From the NCBI GenBank assembly GCA_000437855.1, contig FR902165.1:1-17297 (forward strand): DNA of 17,297 bases, read 5' to 3'. The position numbers were made by a program, and so were the translations under genes. The notes below the pieces were generated by a model. That model was not told where the DNA came from, made no database searches, and was given only the letters and a program-made list of their open reading frames with translations. Positions within the stretch are counted from its first letter, which is position 1; each line of letters begins with the position of its first letter. This stretch comes from Clostridium sp. CAG:567 (lineage in GTDB: Bacteria > Bacillota > Clostridia > TANB77 > CAG-508). Positions 6,477-13,659 of the stretch are shown here, piece after piece.

Positions 6477-7857
6477 TTATTTTCCTAAGCAAAATTTAGA
6501 AAATATATTATTTATTATGTCTTCAGATACATTTTCTCCTGTTATTTCACTCAAATCCTCAATAGATTCTTTTAAAGAAACTGCGATTATATCAATAGGT
6601 ATTTCGATTTTTAATCCTTGTTTAGCTTGTTTTAACGCGTCTATAGCTTTTCTTATTTGATTTTTATGTCTTATGTTAGTTATTACTTCTCCGTCATTTA
6701 TTTCAATTTCATTTAACTTAAACATTTTTAGAATCTGTTCATATAAATCTTCTATTCCCTCTTTGGTTTTTGCAGAAATTTTTATAACAGGTTTGTTAGT
6801 TTGTTTAATATTAATATCATTTTCTAATCCTTCATTTTTTTCATCAATTTTATTTAGTAGTATAATAGACCTCTTATTTTTAAGAATATCGAGTATTCGC
6901 AAATCCTCGGTTTCTAAGCCGTTTTGTATTGTCAAATATACCTATTATTAGGTCAGCTTCATTTGACAGCTCTAAAGCCTTTTTAACGCCAATTTTTTCA
7001 ATCTCATCTTTTGTGTTTCTTATTCCTGCAGTATCAATTAATTTTAGTGGTATTCCTTGGATTTGTACCATTTCTTCAATAGTATCTCTTGTTGTTCCTT
7101 CTATTTGACTCACAATTGCTCTTTCTTCATTTAAAATAGCATTTAGTAAAGATGATTTTCCTGCATTTGGCTTTCCTAATATTACTGTTTTTATTCCCTC
7201 TTTTAAAACTTTCCCACTTTCAAAACTCTTTTCTAGTGCTTCTAATTTGTCTTCGATTTTTTTTATTTGTTCTATTAAATTTTTATTTACTATTTCAGGC
7301 ACGTCATCATATTCTGGATAATCAATAGAAGCCTCAATATCTGCCATTATATTTAATAATTCCTGACGTATATCTTGAATTTTTTTTGATAAATTTCCTT
7401 CCAGCTGTTTAAATGATGCTTTTGCCTCTTGGGCAGTTTTAGCATTTATTAAGTCAATAATTCCTTCTGCTTGTGATAAATCTATTCTTCCATTTAAAAA
7501 TGCTCTTTTGGTAAATTCACCTGGTTCAGCCATCTCAGCTCCAGCTAATAAACATTGTTCTAATATTTTTTGTTCAATTACTACTCCCCCATGTGAATTT
7601 ATTTCACACATATTTTCTGTAGTATAACTTTTAGGTGTTTTGAAGAAAGATACCAAAACTTCATCTATTTTTTGTTTTGTATTAAAATCTATAATATAGC
7701 CATATTTTATACTATATCCAGGTATATCCTCTATATTTTGTTTTTGTTTTGGTATAAAAATTTCATCTAATATTTCAAAACACTTTTTACCGCTCATTCT
7801 AATAATTCCAATTCCTCCATTTGCTGGGGCTGTTGAAATTGCAGCAATCGTACTCAT
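6477..7857 (-). pseudogene. mnmE: tRNA modification GTPase MnmE (TrmE), broken by a single-base frameshift
   Basis: MnmE is the GTPase partner of MnmG in U34 modification. The ATG at 7855-7857 follows AAGGAGGT by 5 bases. The first frame (to about residue 312) carries the formyl-tetrahydrofolate-binding N-domain, helical domain, P-loop GKPNAGKS (228-235), GTTRDT (254-259) and DTAG (275-278). It then leaves the family pattern (RLRNRGFANTRYS, stop at 6880). The +1 frame resumes at once with GLETEDLRILDILKNKRS, then NKID, ISAKTKEG and the essential C-terminal CLGK. Removing one base in or next to the A4 run at 6922-6925 restores a normal 459-residue protein. Both halves are otherwise well conserved, so the lesion is very recent, a sequencing error, or bypassed by +1 frameshifting. 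The downstream part also opens with a TTG (6935) but has no ribosome binding site. Confidence 0.9.
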
Positions 7858-7876
7858 CTTTTACCTCCTTATTATT

Positions 7877-7890
7877 AAATAACGTTATTT
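7877..7890. promoter_or_regulatory. 14-bp perfect palindrome before mnmE
   Basis: AAATAACGTTATTT is fully palindromic and lies just upstream of the mnmE ribosome binding site (7863-7870). It could be an operator for a dimeric regulator or chance in AT-rich DNA. Confidence 0.25.
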
Positions 7891-7899
7891 CTATTATAA

Positions 7900-7959
7900 T
7901 TTTTAATATAATTAGTATATTGTGCTTTTAGCGACGCAAGATGCTGATTATATTAAAAA
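7900..7959. repeat. 13-bp inverted repeat upstream of mnmE
   Basis: TTTTTAATATAAT (7900-7912) and ATTATATTAAAAA (7947-7959) are exact complements around a 34-base loop that is clearly richer in G and C than its surroundings (GCGACGCAAGATGCTG). It lies between the jag terminator and mnmE. It could be a leader structure or a second terminator; no known riboswitch pattern was recognised. A weak promoter (TTGCGT, then ACTAAT after 17 bases, minus strand) lies partly within it. Confidence 0.35.
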
Positions 7960-7963
7960 TTAA

Positions 7964-8034
7964 GAAGTCAAAGTTAGAATTAGATACTTAACTAAATACT
8001 TAGTTAAATCAACTAAAATCTGAACTTTGACTTC
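7964..8034 (-). terminator. Compound terminator-like hairpin after jag
   Basis: Outer arms 8019-8034 and 7964-7978 pair over 15 bp with one bulged base, followed on the minus strand by TTAATTTTT. Inside the loop, 7988-7995 and 8000-8007 form a separate perfect 8-bp hairpin with a 4-base loop. It starts 9 bases after the jag stop and closes the rpmH-to-jag unit. Confidence 0.7.
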
Positions 8035-8043
8035 CGATTTTTT

Positions 8044-8760
8044 CTATTTTTTTGTTATAACAACTTTTCTATATGGTTCTTCACCAATACTATAAGTTTT
8101 TACTCTTTTACTATCTTGCAATCTGTTATGAATAATTTTTCTTTCATAAGCAGGCATTGGTTCTAATGTAACTTGTTTTCCAGTATTTATTACGGTTCTA
8201 GTTAACTTGTCAGCAAGCTCTTCTAATGCTTTTTGCCTTTTTGCTCTATATCCTTCAATATCAAGTATAACATGTGCTCTTGTAGTAACTTGTTTATTTG
8301 CAATTGCAGATAATATTGTTTGCATTGAGTTTAAAGTTTCTCCTCTATATCCAATAAGTTTTCCTGCATCTTTGCCATTTAATGTAACATAAACATATTC
8401 ATTTTCAAACTTAATATCATATTGCATATTTTCCATATTAGCTATAAATTCATTTAGAAAAATTTCTAAATTTTCTTTTATTTTTTCTATTTCCTCTTTG
8501 TTTAAAGGAGTTCTCTTTTCTTTTTCTGTTTGTTTTTCTTCCTTTATTGGCTTATGTTCCTTATTGCTCTCTTTTTCTTCTTCTTTTAAAGTAAGTTCAA
8601 CTTTTACGATTCTAGGAGCTAATATACTAAAAAAGCTTCTTTTTTCTTCACTCTCTAATATTTTTATTTCAACCTTGTCTTTTGAAACTTTTAATTGTTT
8701 TAAGCCATTTTCAATAGCTTCTGTTGAAGTTTTTCCTTCTGAAATAATACTTTTAGCCAT
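8044..8760 (-). CDS. jag: RNA-binding protein Jag (KhpB/EloR type)
   Basis: A Jag-N / KH / R3H RNA-binding protein linked in Firmicutes to cell elongation and sporulation and almost always next to yidC. The 238 residues show a Jag-N domain (MAKSIISEGKTSTEAIENGL, then SFFSILAPRIVKVEL), a very charged Lys/Glu linker at about 62-95, a KH domain with its loop IGYRGE near 140, and an R3H domain with RKIIHNRL near 208-215. I start at the ATG 8758-8760, which has GAGGAGG 8 bases upstream and overlaps the yidC stop by 8 bases (translational coupling). Seven further N-terminal codons are possible but lie across that ribosome binding site. It is the last gene of its operon. Confidence 0.93.
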   Translation of the reverse strand: MAKSIISEGKTSTEAIENGLKQLKVSKDKVEIKILESEEKRSFFSILAPRIVKVELTLKEEEKESNKEHKPIKEEKQTEKEKRTPLNKEEIEKIKENLEIFLNEFIANMENMQYDIKFENEYVYVTLNGKDAGKLIGYRGETLNSMQTILSAIANKQVTTRAHVILDIEGYRAKRQKALEELADKLTRTVINTGKQVTLEPMPAYERKIIHNRLQDSKRVKTYSIGEEPYRKVVITKK

Positions 8761-9697
8761 TAGAAGATTCCTCCTCATCATTATCTTTTTTCATAATTTT
8801 ATTTATAACAAGTCTTTCTATAATCATTAAAATATTACTCATTAGCCAATATAAAGCCAACCCTAATGGAGCTACAATAGCAATCATAACTGACATTACT
8901 GGCATCATATACATCATACTATTACTCATTTGTTGCATTTGTTCTGTTGGATCAACTTCTTCATTATTTTCTCCATCTTCAGATACAACTATGCTTTTCT
9001 TTTGTTTATTTTTTTGTGTTGCTGTTGTTATTTTTATTGATGCAATTGATGTTAATACATATAGTACTGGAATTACATATACTCTCCAGTCATTTAAACT
9101 TTGAGTTGGAACTTTGCTTAAATCAATTCCTAGAAATTCCATATTTAATCTTAGTTTATTGTAATCATCTTGTTTTTGCTTTAATTCTTCTTTATGTTCA
9201 ACATCTTCTTGCTCCAATTGTTTTTCAATTTCTTGATATTTTGTTTCAGCATAATCAATGGTTGCTATTTGTATATAACTATTGTTTGCATTGTATCCAC
9301 TTTCTTTCATTTCATTTGAATACTTTTCAATTAAATCTTTATCGATTTTTTTCATATATGTAAGTGGTTGGCTAACAAGCCAGAACACAGAAAAAATAAT
9401 AATAATTTGTAATATTGAACTCAAGCATCCGCTAAATGGACTCATTTTTTCACGTTTATATAGTTCAATTGTTTCTTGGTTTAATTTTTCTGGATTATTT
9501 TTATATTTTTTTTGAATTTCAGACATTTCAGCTTGAAGTTTCGCTGATTTTTTCATTGACTTTTGTTGTTTAATTGTAATCGGTATTAAGATTACTCTTA
9601 AAATAACAGAAAAAATCAAAATTGCTATACCATAATTGTTAAAAACATTATATAACCAATCAAGTAAATAGCCAAATATTTCTGATATAAAACCCAT
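8753..9697 (-). CDS. yidC: Membrane protein insertase YidC/OxaA (SpoIIIJ type)
   Basis: Inserts and folds membrane proteins, alone or with SecYEG. The 314 residues give five hydrophobic segments at about 22-44, 92-112, 206-224, 262-282 and 284-300. The conserved groove arginine is R34 (VILRVILIPI), and the cytoplasmic hairpin with PFSGCLSSILQI is typical. No lipobox cysteine is visible, unlike Bacillus SpoIIIJ. Between helices 2 and 3, normally a short external loop, there are about 90 charged residues (118-205) including a probable coiled coil (ETKYQEIEKQLEQEDVEHK). AGGAGG lies 6 bases before the ATG, overlapping the yidD stop 10 bases upstream. The 3' end overlaps jag. Confidence 0.95.
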   Translation of the reverse strand: MGFISEIFGYLLDWLYNVFNNYGIAILIFSVILRVILIPITIKQQKSMKKSAKLQAEMSEIQKKYKNNPEKLNQETIELYKREKMSPFSGCLSSILQIIIIFSVFWLVSQPLTYMKKIDKDLIEKYSNEMKESGYNANNSYIQIATIDYAETKYQEIEKQLEQEDVEHKEELKQKQDDYNKLRLNMEFLGIDLSKVPTQSLNDWRVYVIPVLYVLTSIASIKITTATQKNKQKKSIVVSEDGENNEEVDPTEQMQQMSNSMMYMMPVMSVMIAIVAPLGLALYWLMSNILMIIERLVINKIMKKDNDEEESSNG

Positions 9698-9707
9698 GAA
9701 ATTCCTC

Positions 9708-9926
9708 CTAATTTAAAGGATCATACCCTCCTTTTGCAAAAGGATGACACTTTAACAATCTTTTTATTCCTAAATATACACCTTTTATGCAACCATATTT
9801 TTTAATCGCTTGCATCATATATTCTGAACAACTCGGATAATATTTACAATGTATACCCAAATTTCCTAAAAAAGGTGAAATTGTTTTTTTATATATTTTT
9901 ATTAAAAAAATTAAAATCTTTTTCAT
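9708..9926 (-). CDS. yidD: Membrane protein insertion efficiency factor YidD
   Basis: A small membrane-associated protein that helps YidC-dependent insertion and is nearly always between rnpA and yidC. At 72 residues it is normal in size. The signature CKYYPSCSEY (about 27-36), the third cysteine of KYGC, and CHPFAKGGYDPLN at the end are all present, with an amphipathic N-terminus (MKKILIFLIKIYKKTISPFL). It begins 5 bases after the rnpA stop. No strong ribosome binding site is visible (only AGGA about 13 bases upstream), so translation is probably coupled to rnpA. Confidence 0.94.
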   Translation of the reverse strand: MKKILIFLIKIYKKTISPFLGNLGIHCKYYPSCSEYMMQAIKKYGCIKGVYLGIKRLLKCHPFAKGGYDPLN

Positions 9927-9931
9927 TTAAT

Positions 9932-10270
9932 TTATAATATTCCTGACTTTTTAAATGCATTTTCTATATCTTGTTTTATAATATAAAAATCAGCCTTTTC
10001 AATTGGCATTTTTTTATTCCACAAAAAAACAATATTATAACCTTGCTTTAGTTTGTTTTGGATTAGTCTATAATTCTCTCTAATTTTTCTTTTAATATGA
10101 TTTCTTTTAACTGCATTACACGTTTTTTTTGATATAGCTATTCCAATTTGATTAATTTGTCGCTTATTCTCTGCTATATATATTGTTATTTGCTTTCCAA
10201 TATAAAACTTTCCTTTTGTCAGAACGTTTTGAAATTCATAGTTTTTTTTCAAAGTCTTAATTTTTCTCAT
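9932..10270 (-). CDS. rnpA: Ribonuclease P protein component
   Basis: Protein subunit of RNase P, which with the catalytic RNA removes 5' leaders from tRNA precursors. The family motif is seen as NAVKRNHIKRKIRENYR at about 59-75; a histidine replaces the usual arginine of KRNRIKR. N-terminal LKKNYEFQNVLTKGK and GIAISKK are typical. I prefer the ATG at 10268-10270 (112 residues); a GTG three codons earlier is equally open. Neither has a good ribosome binding site. Together with the terminator-like hairpin upstream, this suggests low expression relative to rpmH. Confidence 0.94.
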   Translation of the reverse strand: MRKIKTLKKNYEFQNVLTKGKFYIGKQITIYIAENKRQINQIGIAISKKTCNAVKRNHIKRKIRENYRLIQNKLKQGYNIVFLWNKKMPIEKADFYIIKQDIENAFKKSGIL

Positions 10271-10295
10271 TAAAATCACTCATTTTTATAAAACT

Positions 10296-10325
10296 AAAAA
10301 GGTCACCTTTTATTACGTGACCCTT
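10296..10325 (-). terminator. Attenuator-like terminator between rpmH and rnpA
   Basis: On the minus strand AAGGGTCAC (10317-10325) pairs with GTGACCTTT (10298-10306), nine pairs with one G-U, followed by TTTTTAGTTTT. It sits 6 bases after the rpmH stop. Partial termination here would give more L34 message than rnpA message, as expected from product demand. Confidence 0.6.
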
Positions 10326-10330
10326 CTTTA

Positions 10331-10465
10331 TTACGCACTTAATTTTTTTCTTCCTTTTGCACGTCTTGCTTTTAATACATTTCTTCCAGATTTAGTTTTC
10401 ATTCTTTTTATGAATCCATGTTCTTTTTGTTCTTGTCTTTTTTTAGGTTGATATGTTCTTTTCAT
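10331..10465 (-). CDS. rpmH: 50S ribosomal protein L34
   Basis: A 44-residue, very basic protein of the large ribosomal subunit. It reads MKRTYQPKKRQEQKEHGF, continues with IKRMKTKSGRNVLKARRAKG and ends RKKLSA, nearly the family consensus (MKRTYQP, HGFxxRM, GRxVLxxRRxKGRxxLSA). AGGAGGT lies 6 bases before the ATG. It is the first gene of the leftward operon and is transcribed divergently from dnaA, a highly conserved bacterial arrangement. Confidence 0.98.
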   Translation of the reverse strand: MKRTYQPKKRQEQKEHGFIKRMKTKSGRNVLKARRAKGRKKLSA

Positions 10466-10531
10466 TTTAGCACCTCCTACATTTTCTTTTATTTAAACCA
10501 CGAATGGATTATTTATAATATAAGCTTTATT

Positions 10532-10561
10532 ATTATACAACAGTACGGTTCATTATGTCAA
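10532..10561 (-). promoter_or_regulatory. rpmH operon promoter
   Basis: On the minus strand both hexamers match consensus exactly: TTGACA (10556-10561) and TATAAT (10532-10537) with an 18-base spacer. The start would be near 10525, with a leader of about 60 bases before rpmH. It is the best promoter in the window. Confidence 0.85.
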
Positions 10562-10599
10562 TACACTTAATCAATTTTTGCATTTTATTTTTTATTCTA

Positions 10600-10629
10600 T
10601 TGACTATTTAATTGTATTTTTGATATTAT
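10600..10629 (+). promoter_or_regulatory. dnaA promoter
   Basis: TTGACT (10600-10605), 18 bases, then TATTAT (10624-10629). Transcription would start near 10636 and pass through the DnaA boxes at 10710-10763, so bound DnaA could repress its own gene. The leader to the ATG at 10880 is about 245 bases. Confidence 0.55.
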
Positions 10630-10709
10630 ATACTAACGTAGGGGAATAAGCGCTTTACGATCTTTGAAAATTTTATATTTATTATGTTAATAAGTTTATA
10701 TTTTTTTAT

Positions 10710-10763
10710 TTATCCACAGGCACAAAATTTGTTTTCCACAGTTGTGGAAAACTTTGTGGAAAA
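10710..10763. other. oriC: oriC, left DnaA-box cluster upstream of dnaA
   Basis: Four boxes are seen: TTATCCACA at 10710-10718 (exact consensus, plus strand), TTTTCCACA at 10732-10740 (plus), and TGTGGAAAA at 10743-10751 and 10755-10763 (minus, one mismatch each). The second and third face each other two bases apart, making an 18-bp dyad. This corresponds to the incA/B-type half of a Firmicute bipartite origin and is placed to autoregulate dnaA. Confidence 0.85.
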
Positions 10764-10879
10764 CCTATTTCCGTAGTAACTTAATTTTTTCTTTGAATAT
10801 AAAAACTAAATTTCCTTAAGTTTTTGCAATTGTGAAATTGCATATTAATATCTTATATTCTGAAGGGATTGAAGGAGTA

Positions 10880-12205
10880 ATGCAAAAGGCAGAAATAAAC
10901 GAACTAAACACAAAAGCTAAAGAACTATTAAAAACCGAAGTAACTGATATTTCATACAACACCTGGATTAAAAACATTGAAATTTTGTCTGTTGATGATT
11001 CTACAATTACTATTGTTGCTCAAAATATAGTTCATAAAGATATGTTAGACTCAAGATATTTACCTTTATTAAAAAATACTTTTAGTTTTATTACTCACAA
11101 AAATTATGAGATAAAGGTAGTTTCAGAAGAAGATTTAGAAAAAGAGGAGGCAATTGGCTCTATCCAAGAAGGCTATATCAACTCGTCAAATCTAAATCCA
11201 AAATACACTTTCAATAGCTTTGTTGTTGGTAATAATAACTCTTTTGCACATGCCGCAGCTTTAGCTGTAGCTGAAGCACCAGCAACTTCATATAATCCTT
11301 TATTTTTATATGGTGGAGTTGGGCTTGGTAAGACTCACTTAATGCATGCTATTGGAAATGAAATATTAAAAAATAATAGAAATGCAAATGTCTTATATGT
11401 TAGTTCAGAAAAATTCACTAATCAATTTATAAATGCAATAAAAGACAACAAAAACGAAATGTTCCGTAATAAATACCGTAATATTGATGTTTTACTTATA
11501 GATGATATTCAATTTATAGCCGGAAAAGAAAGAATTCAAGAGGAATTTTTCCACACATTTAACACATTGCATGATAATGGAAAACAAATAATTATTTCTA
11601 GTGATAGGCCACCAAAAGATATTCAACCTTTAGAGGATCGTTTAAGAACTCGTTTTGAATGGGGGCTTATTGCTGATATTTCAAATCCAGATTATGAAAC
11701 ACGTATGGCAATATTAAAAAAGAAATCTCAATTAGAAAATATTATTATAGATGATGACATTTTAGTAAATATAGCCACACATATAACTACAAATATTAGA
11801 GAACTAGAAGGAACCTTAAATAAATTAATTGCATTATCAACTTTATCAAAAAGTCCAATAACACTTGAACTTTCTAATAAAGCTATTTCTGATGTTGTTT
11901 CTCATCATAATAAAGTTCTTTCTATAGAATATATCCAAGAAGTTGTTGCTAAATACTTCAATGTTACTGTAGAAGATTTAAAAGGATCTAGAAGATCTGC
12001 AGATATAACTTATCCAAGACAAATTGCAATGTATTTTTGTAGAGATGTTGCTAATATTTCAACACCAAAAATAGGACTAGCCTTTGGTAAAAGAGATCAT
12101 TCAACAGTAATGCATGGATGCAATAAAATTGCAAATGAACTAAAAGAAAATACTAATACAAAACTAATTGTGGAAACTGTGAAAAACTCATTGTTTTCTG
12201 ACTAA
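10880..12205 (+). CDS. dnaA: Chromosomal replication initiator protein DnaA
   Basis: AAA+ ATPase that binds DnaA boxes, melts the origin and loads the helicase. From the ATG at 10880 it has 441 residues (Bacillus 446). Domain I begins MQKAEINELNTKAKELLK with SYNTWIKNIEIL; domain II is short; the AAA+ core has Walker A GGVGLGKT (145-152), Walker B LLIDDIQ (205-211) and the RLRTRFEWG sensor/arginine region (254-262). The DNA-binding domain ends with the signature AFGKRDHSTVMHGC near 401-414. An in-frame GTG 16 codons earlier has no ribosome binding site and adds an unconserved stretch. GAAGGAG ends only two bases before the ATG, an unusually short gap that could limit translation. Confidence 0.97.
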   Translation: MQKAEINELNTKAKELLKTEVTDISYNTWIKNIEILSVDDSTITIVAQNIVHKDMLDSRYLPLLKNTFSFITHKNYEIKVVSEEDLEKEEAIGSIQEGYINSSNLNPKYTFNSFVVGNNNSFAHAAALAVAEAPATSYNPLFLYGGVGLGKTHLMHAIGNEILKNNRNANVLYVSSEKFTNQFINAIKDNKNEMFRNKYRNIDVLLIDDIQFIAGKERIQEEFFHTFNTLHDNGKQIIISSDRPPKDIQPLEDRLRTRFEWGLIADISNPDYETRMAILKKKSQLENIIIDDDILVNIATHITTNIRELEGTLNKLIALSTLSKSPITLELSNKAISDVVSHHNKVLSIEYIQEVVAKYFNVTVEDLKGSRRSADITYPRQIAMYFCRDVANISTPKIGLAFGKRDHSTVMHGCNKIANELKENTNTKLIVETVKNSLFSD

Positions 12206-12309
12206 TGCTTTCATCCGAAAGAAAAGAAAAGTTTTTTAAAATTTATGTTTGAAAAAATATTCGTTTGGAAAATTAAATTGTAATTCTTCTTACGGAATTA
12301 ATACATTAG

Positions 12310-12474
12310 ATATCCACAAACACTTGTGAATTTCTTGTTGAAAACTTGTTGATAACTAACTATCCACAAATTGAAAATGAAATTGTAAATAACTTTTTAA
12401 GTTGTCCACAACTTTATCAACAAAAATTTCATTAGGGAACAGTAAATTTGAATAACTTTTCCACACAATCCACA
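12310..12474. other. oriC: oriC, right DnaA-box cluster between dnaA and dnaN
   Basis: The 331-base dnaA-dnaN gap holds at least seven boxes near TTATCCACA. Plus strand: ATATCCACA 12310-12318, CTATCCACA 12360-12368, TTGTCCACA 12402-12410, TTATCAACA 12414-12422, TTTTCCACA 12457-12465 and CAATCCACA 12466-12474. Minus strand: TGTTGATAA 12347-12355. The last two plus-strand boxes abut and point toward the unwinding element, as in Bacillus. None is a perfect consensus; the only exact box is upstream of dnaA. Confidence 0.88.
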
Positions 12475-12478
12475 ACAC

Positions 12479-12508
12479 CTACTAATACTACTACTATTAT
12501 TATTTATA
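12479..12508 (+). other. DnaA-trio unwinding element (DUE) of oriC
   Basis: Directly after the last DnaA box and a 4-base ACAC spacer the sequence reads in triplets CTA CTA ATA CTA CTA CTA TTA TTA TTT ATA, which on the other strand is 3'-GAT GAT TAT GAT GAT GAT AAT AAT-. This matches the DnaA-trio repeat known from Bacillus, on which DnaA assembles on single-stranded DNA. Pure AT sequence (12503-12520) follows up to the dnaN ribosome binding site, so strand opening should start here. Confidence 0.85.
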
Positions 12509-12536
12509 TATTATATAAAAAAGGAGACGAAGCCAA

Positions 12537-13655
12537 ATGAAAATTGTTTGTGAAAAGGATACAATCCTTAAAGCTATTAATTCCGTAACAAAAGCGGTTG
12601 CTAGCAAAACAACAATGCCTATACTTGAAGGTATTTTAATTCAAACAAATGATAAAGAAGTTAAATTTACTACCTATGATTTAGAAATAGGTATAGAATA
12701 TATTATGAATTGTTCTGTAGAAGAACAAGGAGCAACAGTAGTTAATGCTATAATGTTTAGTGAAATTATACGTAAATTACCAGATTCAGAAATAAAAATT
12801 ACTATTAATGAAAATAATTTATTAGTAATAGAATGTGAAGGTTCTTTATATAAATTAGCTACAATGAATCCAGATGAATTTCCAGAATTACCTAAAATAG
12901 ATATTGAGAATTCTGTGGAAATTGAACAAAATAGTTTAAAAGATATGGTTAGAAAAACTATATTTGCAGTTAGTACAGAAGAAAACAGACCTATTTTTAC
13001 AGGATGTTTATTTGAAATAAAAAATAATAAATTAAATGTTGTTGCTGTTGATGGGTTTAGATTAGCATGGAAAAGTAAATTTTTACAAAAAGCTGCAAAT
13101 GATTTTTCAGCAGTAATTCCAGGTAGAACATTAAATGAAATAAATAAAATATTAAATGATTCATTTGATACTATAAAAATAGGAGTATCTAAAAATCAAG
13201 CATTATTCGAATTAGAAAATTGTAAAATAGTTACTCGTTTATTAGATGGGGAATTCTTAAATTATGCTAGTGTTATTCCAGAAAGTTGGGAAACAAGAAT
13301 TAGAGTTGATAAAAATAGTATTCAAAATTGTTTTGAGAGAGTAAGTTTAATATCAGCATCTAGTATAGAAAAAGAAAAAAAATATCCTGTTAAAGTAAAT
13401 GTTGAAATAGGAAAAGTGACAATATCTTGTACAAATCAAACAGGAGATGCTAAGGAAGAAATATTTGTTGAAACAGAAGGTAAAAATCTAGAAGCAGGAT
13501 TTAATCCAAAATATTTCCTAGATGCACTTCGTGCAATTGATGATCCAGAAGTATTTATTGATTTTGGTTCAAGTATTTCACCTTGTATTATTAGACCAAC
13601 AGAAGAAAATGGTGATTATATTTACATGGTTCTTCCAATTAGAATGAAGGAATAA
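12537..13655 (+). CDS. dnaN: DNA polymerase III beta sliding clamp
   Basis: Forms the ring-shaped processivity clamp that tethers DNA polymerase III and recruits repair proteins. The 372 residues fit the three-repeat fold. The N-terminal part KAINSVTKAVASKTTMPILEGILI, the central NRPIFTGCLFEI and VDGFRLAW, and the C-terminal YMVLPIRMKE are all typical. AAGGAG lies 10-11 bases before the ATG, immediately after the DNA-unwinding element. The stop is 4 bases from the recF start, so the two are cotranslated. Confidence 0.97.
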   Translation: MKIVCEKDTILKAINSVTKAVASKTTMPILEGILIQTNDKEVKFTTYDLEIGIEYIMNCSVEEQGATVVNAIMFSEIIRKLPDSEIKITINENNLLVIECEGSLYKLATMNPDEFPELPKIDIENSVEIEQNSLKDMVRKTIFAVSTEENRPIFTGCLFEIKNNKLNVVAVDGFRLAWKSKFLQKAANDFSAVIPGRTLNEINKILNDSFDTIKIGVSKNQALFELENCKIVTRLLDGEFLNYASVIPESWETRIRVDKNSIQNCFERVSLISASSIEKEKKYPVKVNVEIGKVTISCTNQTGDAKEEIFVETEGKNLEAGFNPKYFLDALRAIDDPEVFIDFGSSISPCIIRPTEENGDYIYMVLPIRMKE

Positions 13656-13659
13656 TTAA

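Noticed and set aside
6352..6951. Plus-strand frames opposite the 3' half of mnmE
   Set aside because: Shadows of mnmE coding sequence with no ribosome binding sites or recognisable motifs.
8947..9515. Plus-strand frames opposite yidC
   Set aside because: They are antisense to an excellent yidC, have no start signals and are Leu/Phe-rich, as expected from an A-rich template strand.
10832..10879. Upstream GTG start of dnaA
   Set aside because: No ribosome binding site, and the extra 16 residues do not resemble DnaA domain I.
12322..12332. Additional DnaA box TGTGAATTT
   Set aside because: Only 6 of 9 positions fit; too weak among so many better boxes.
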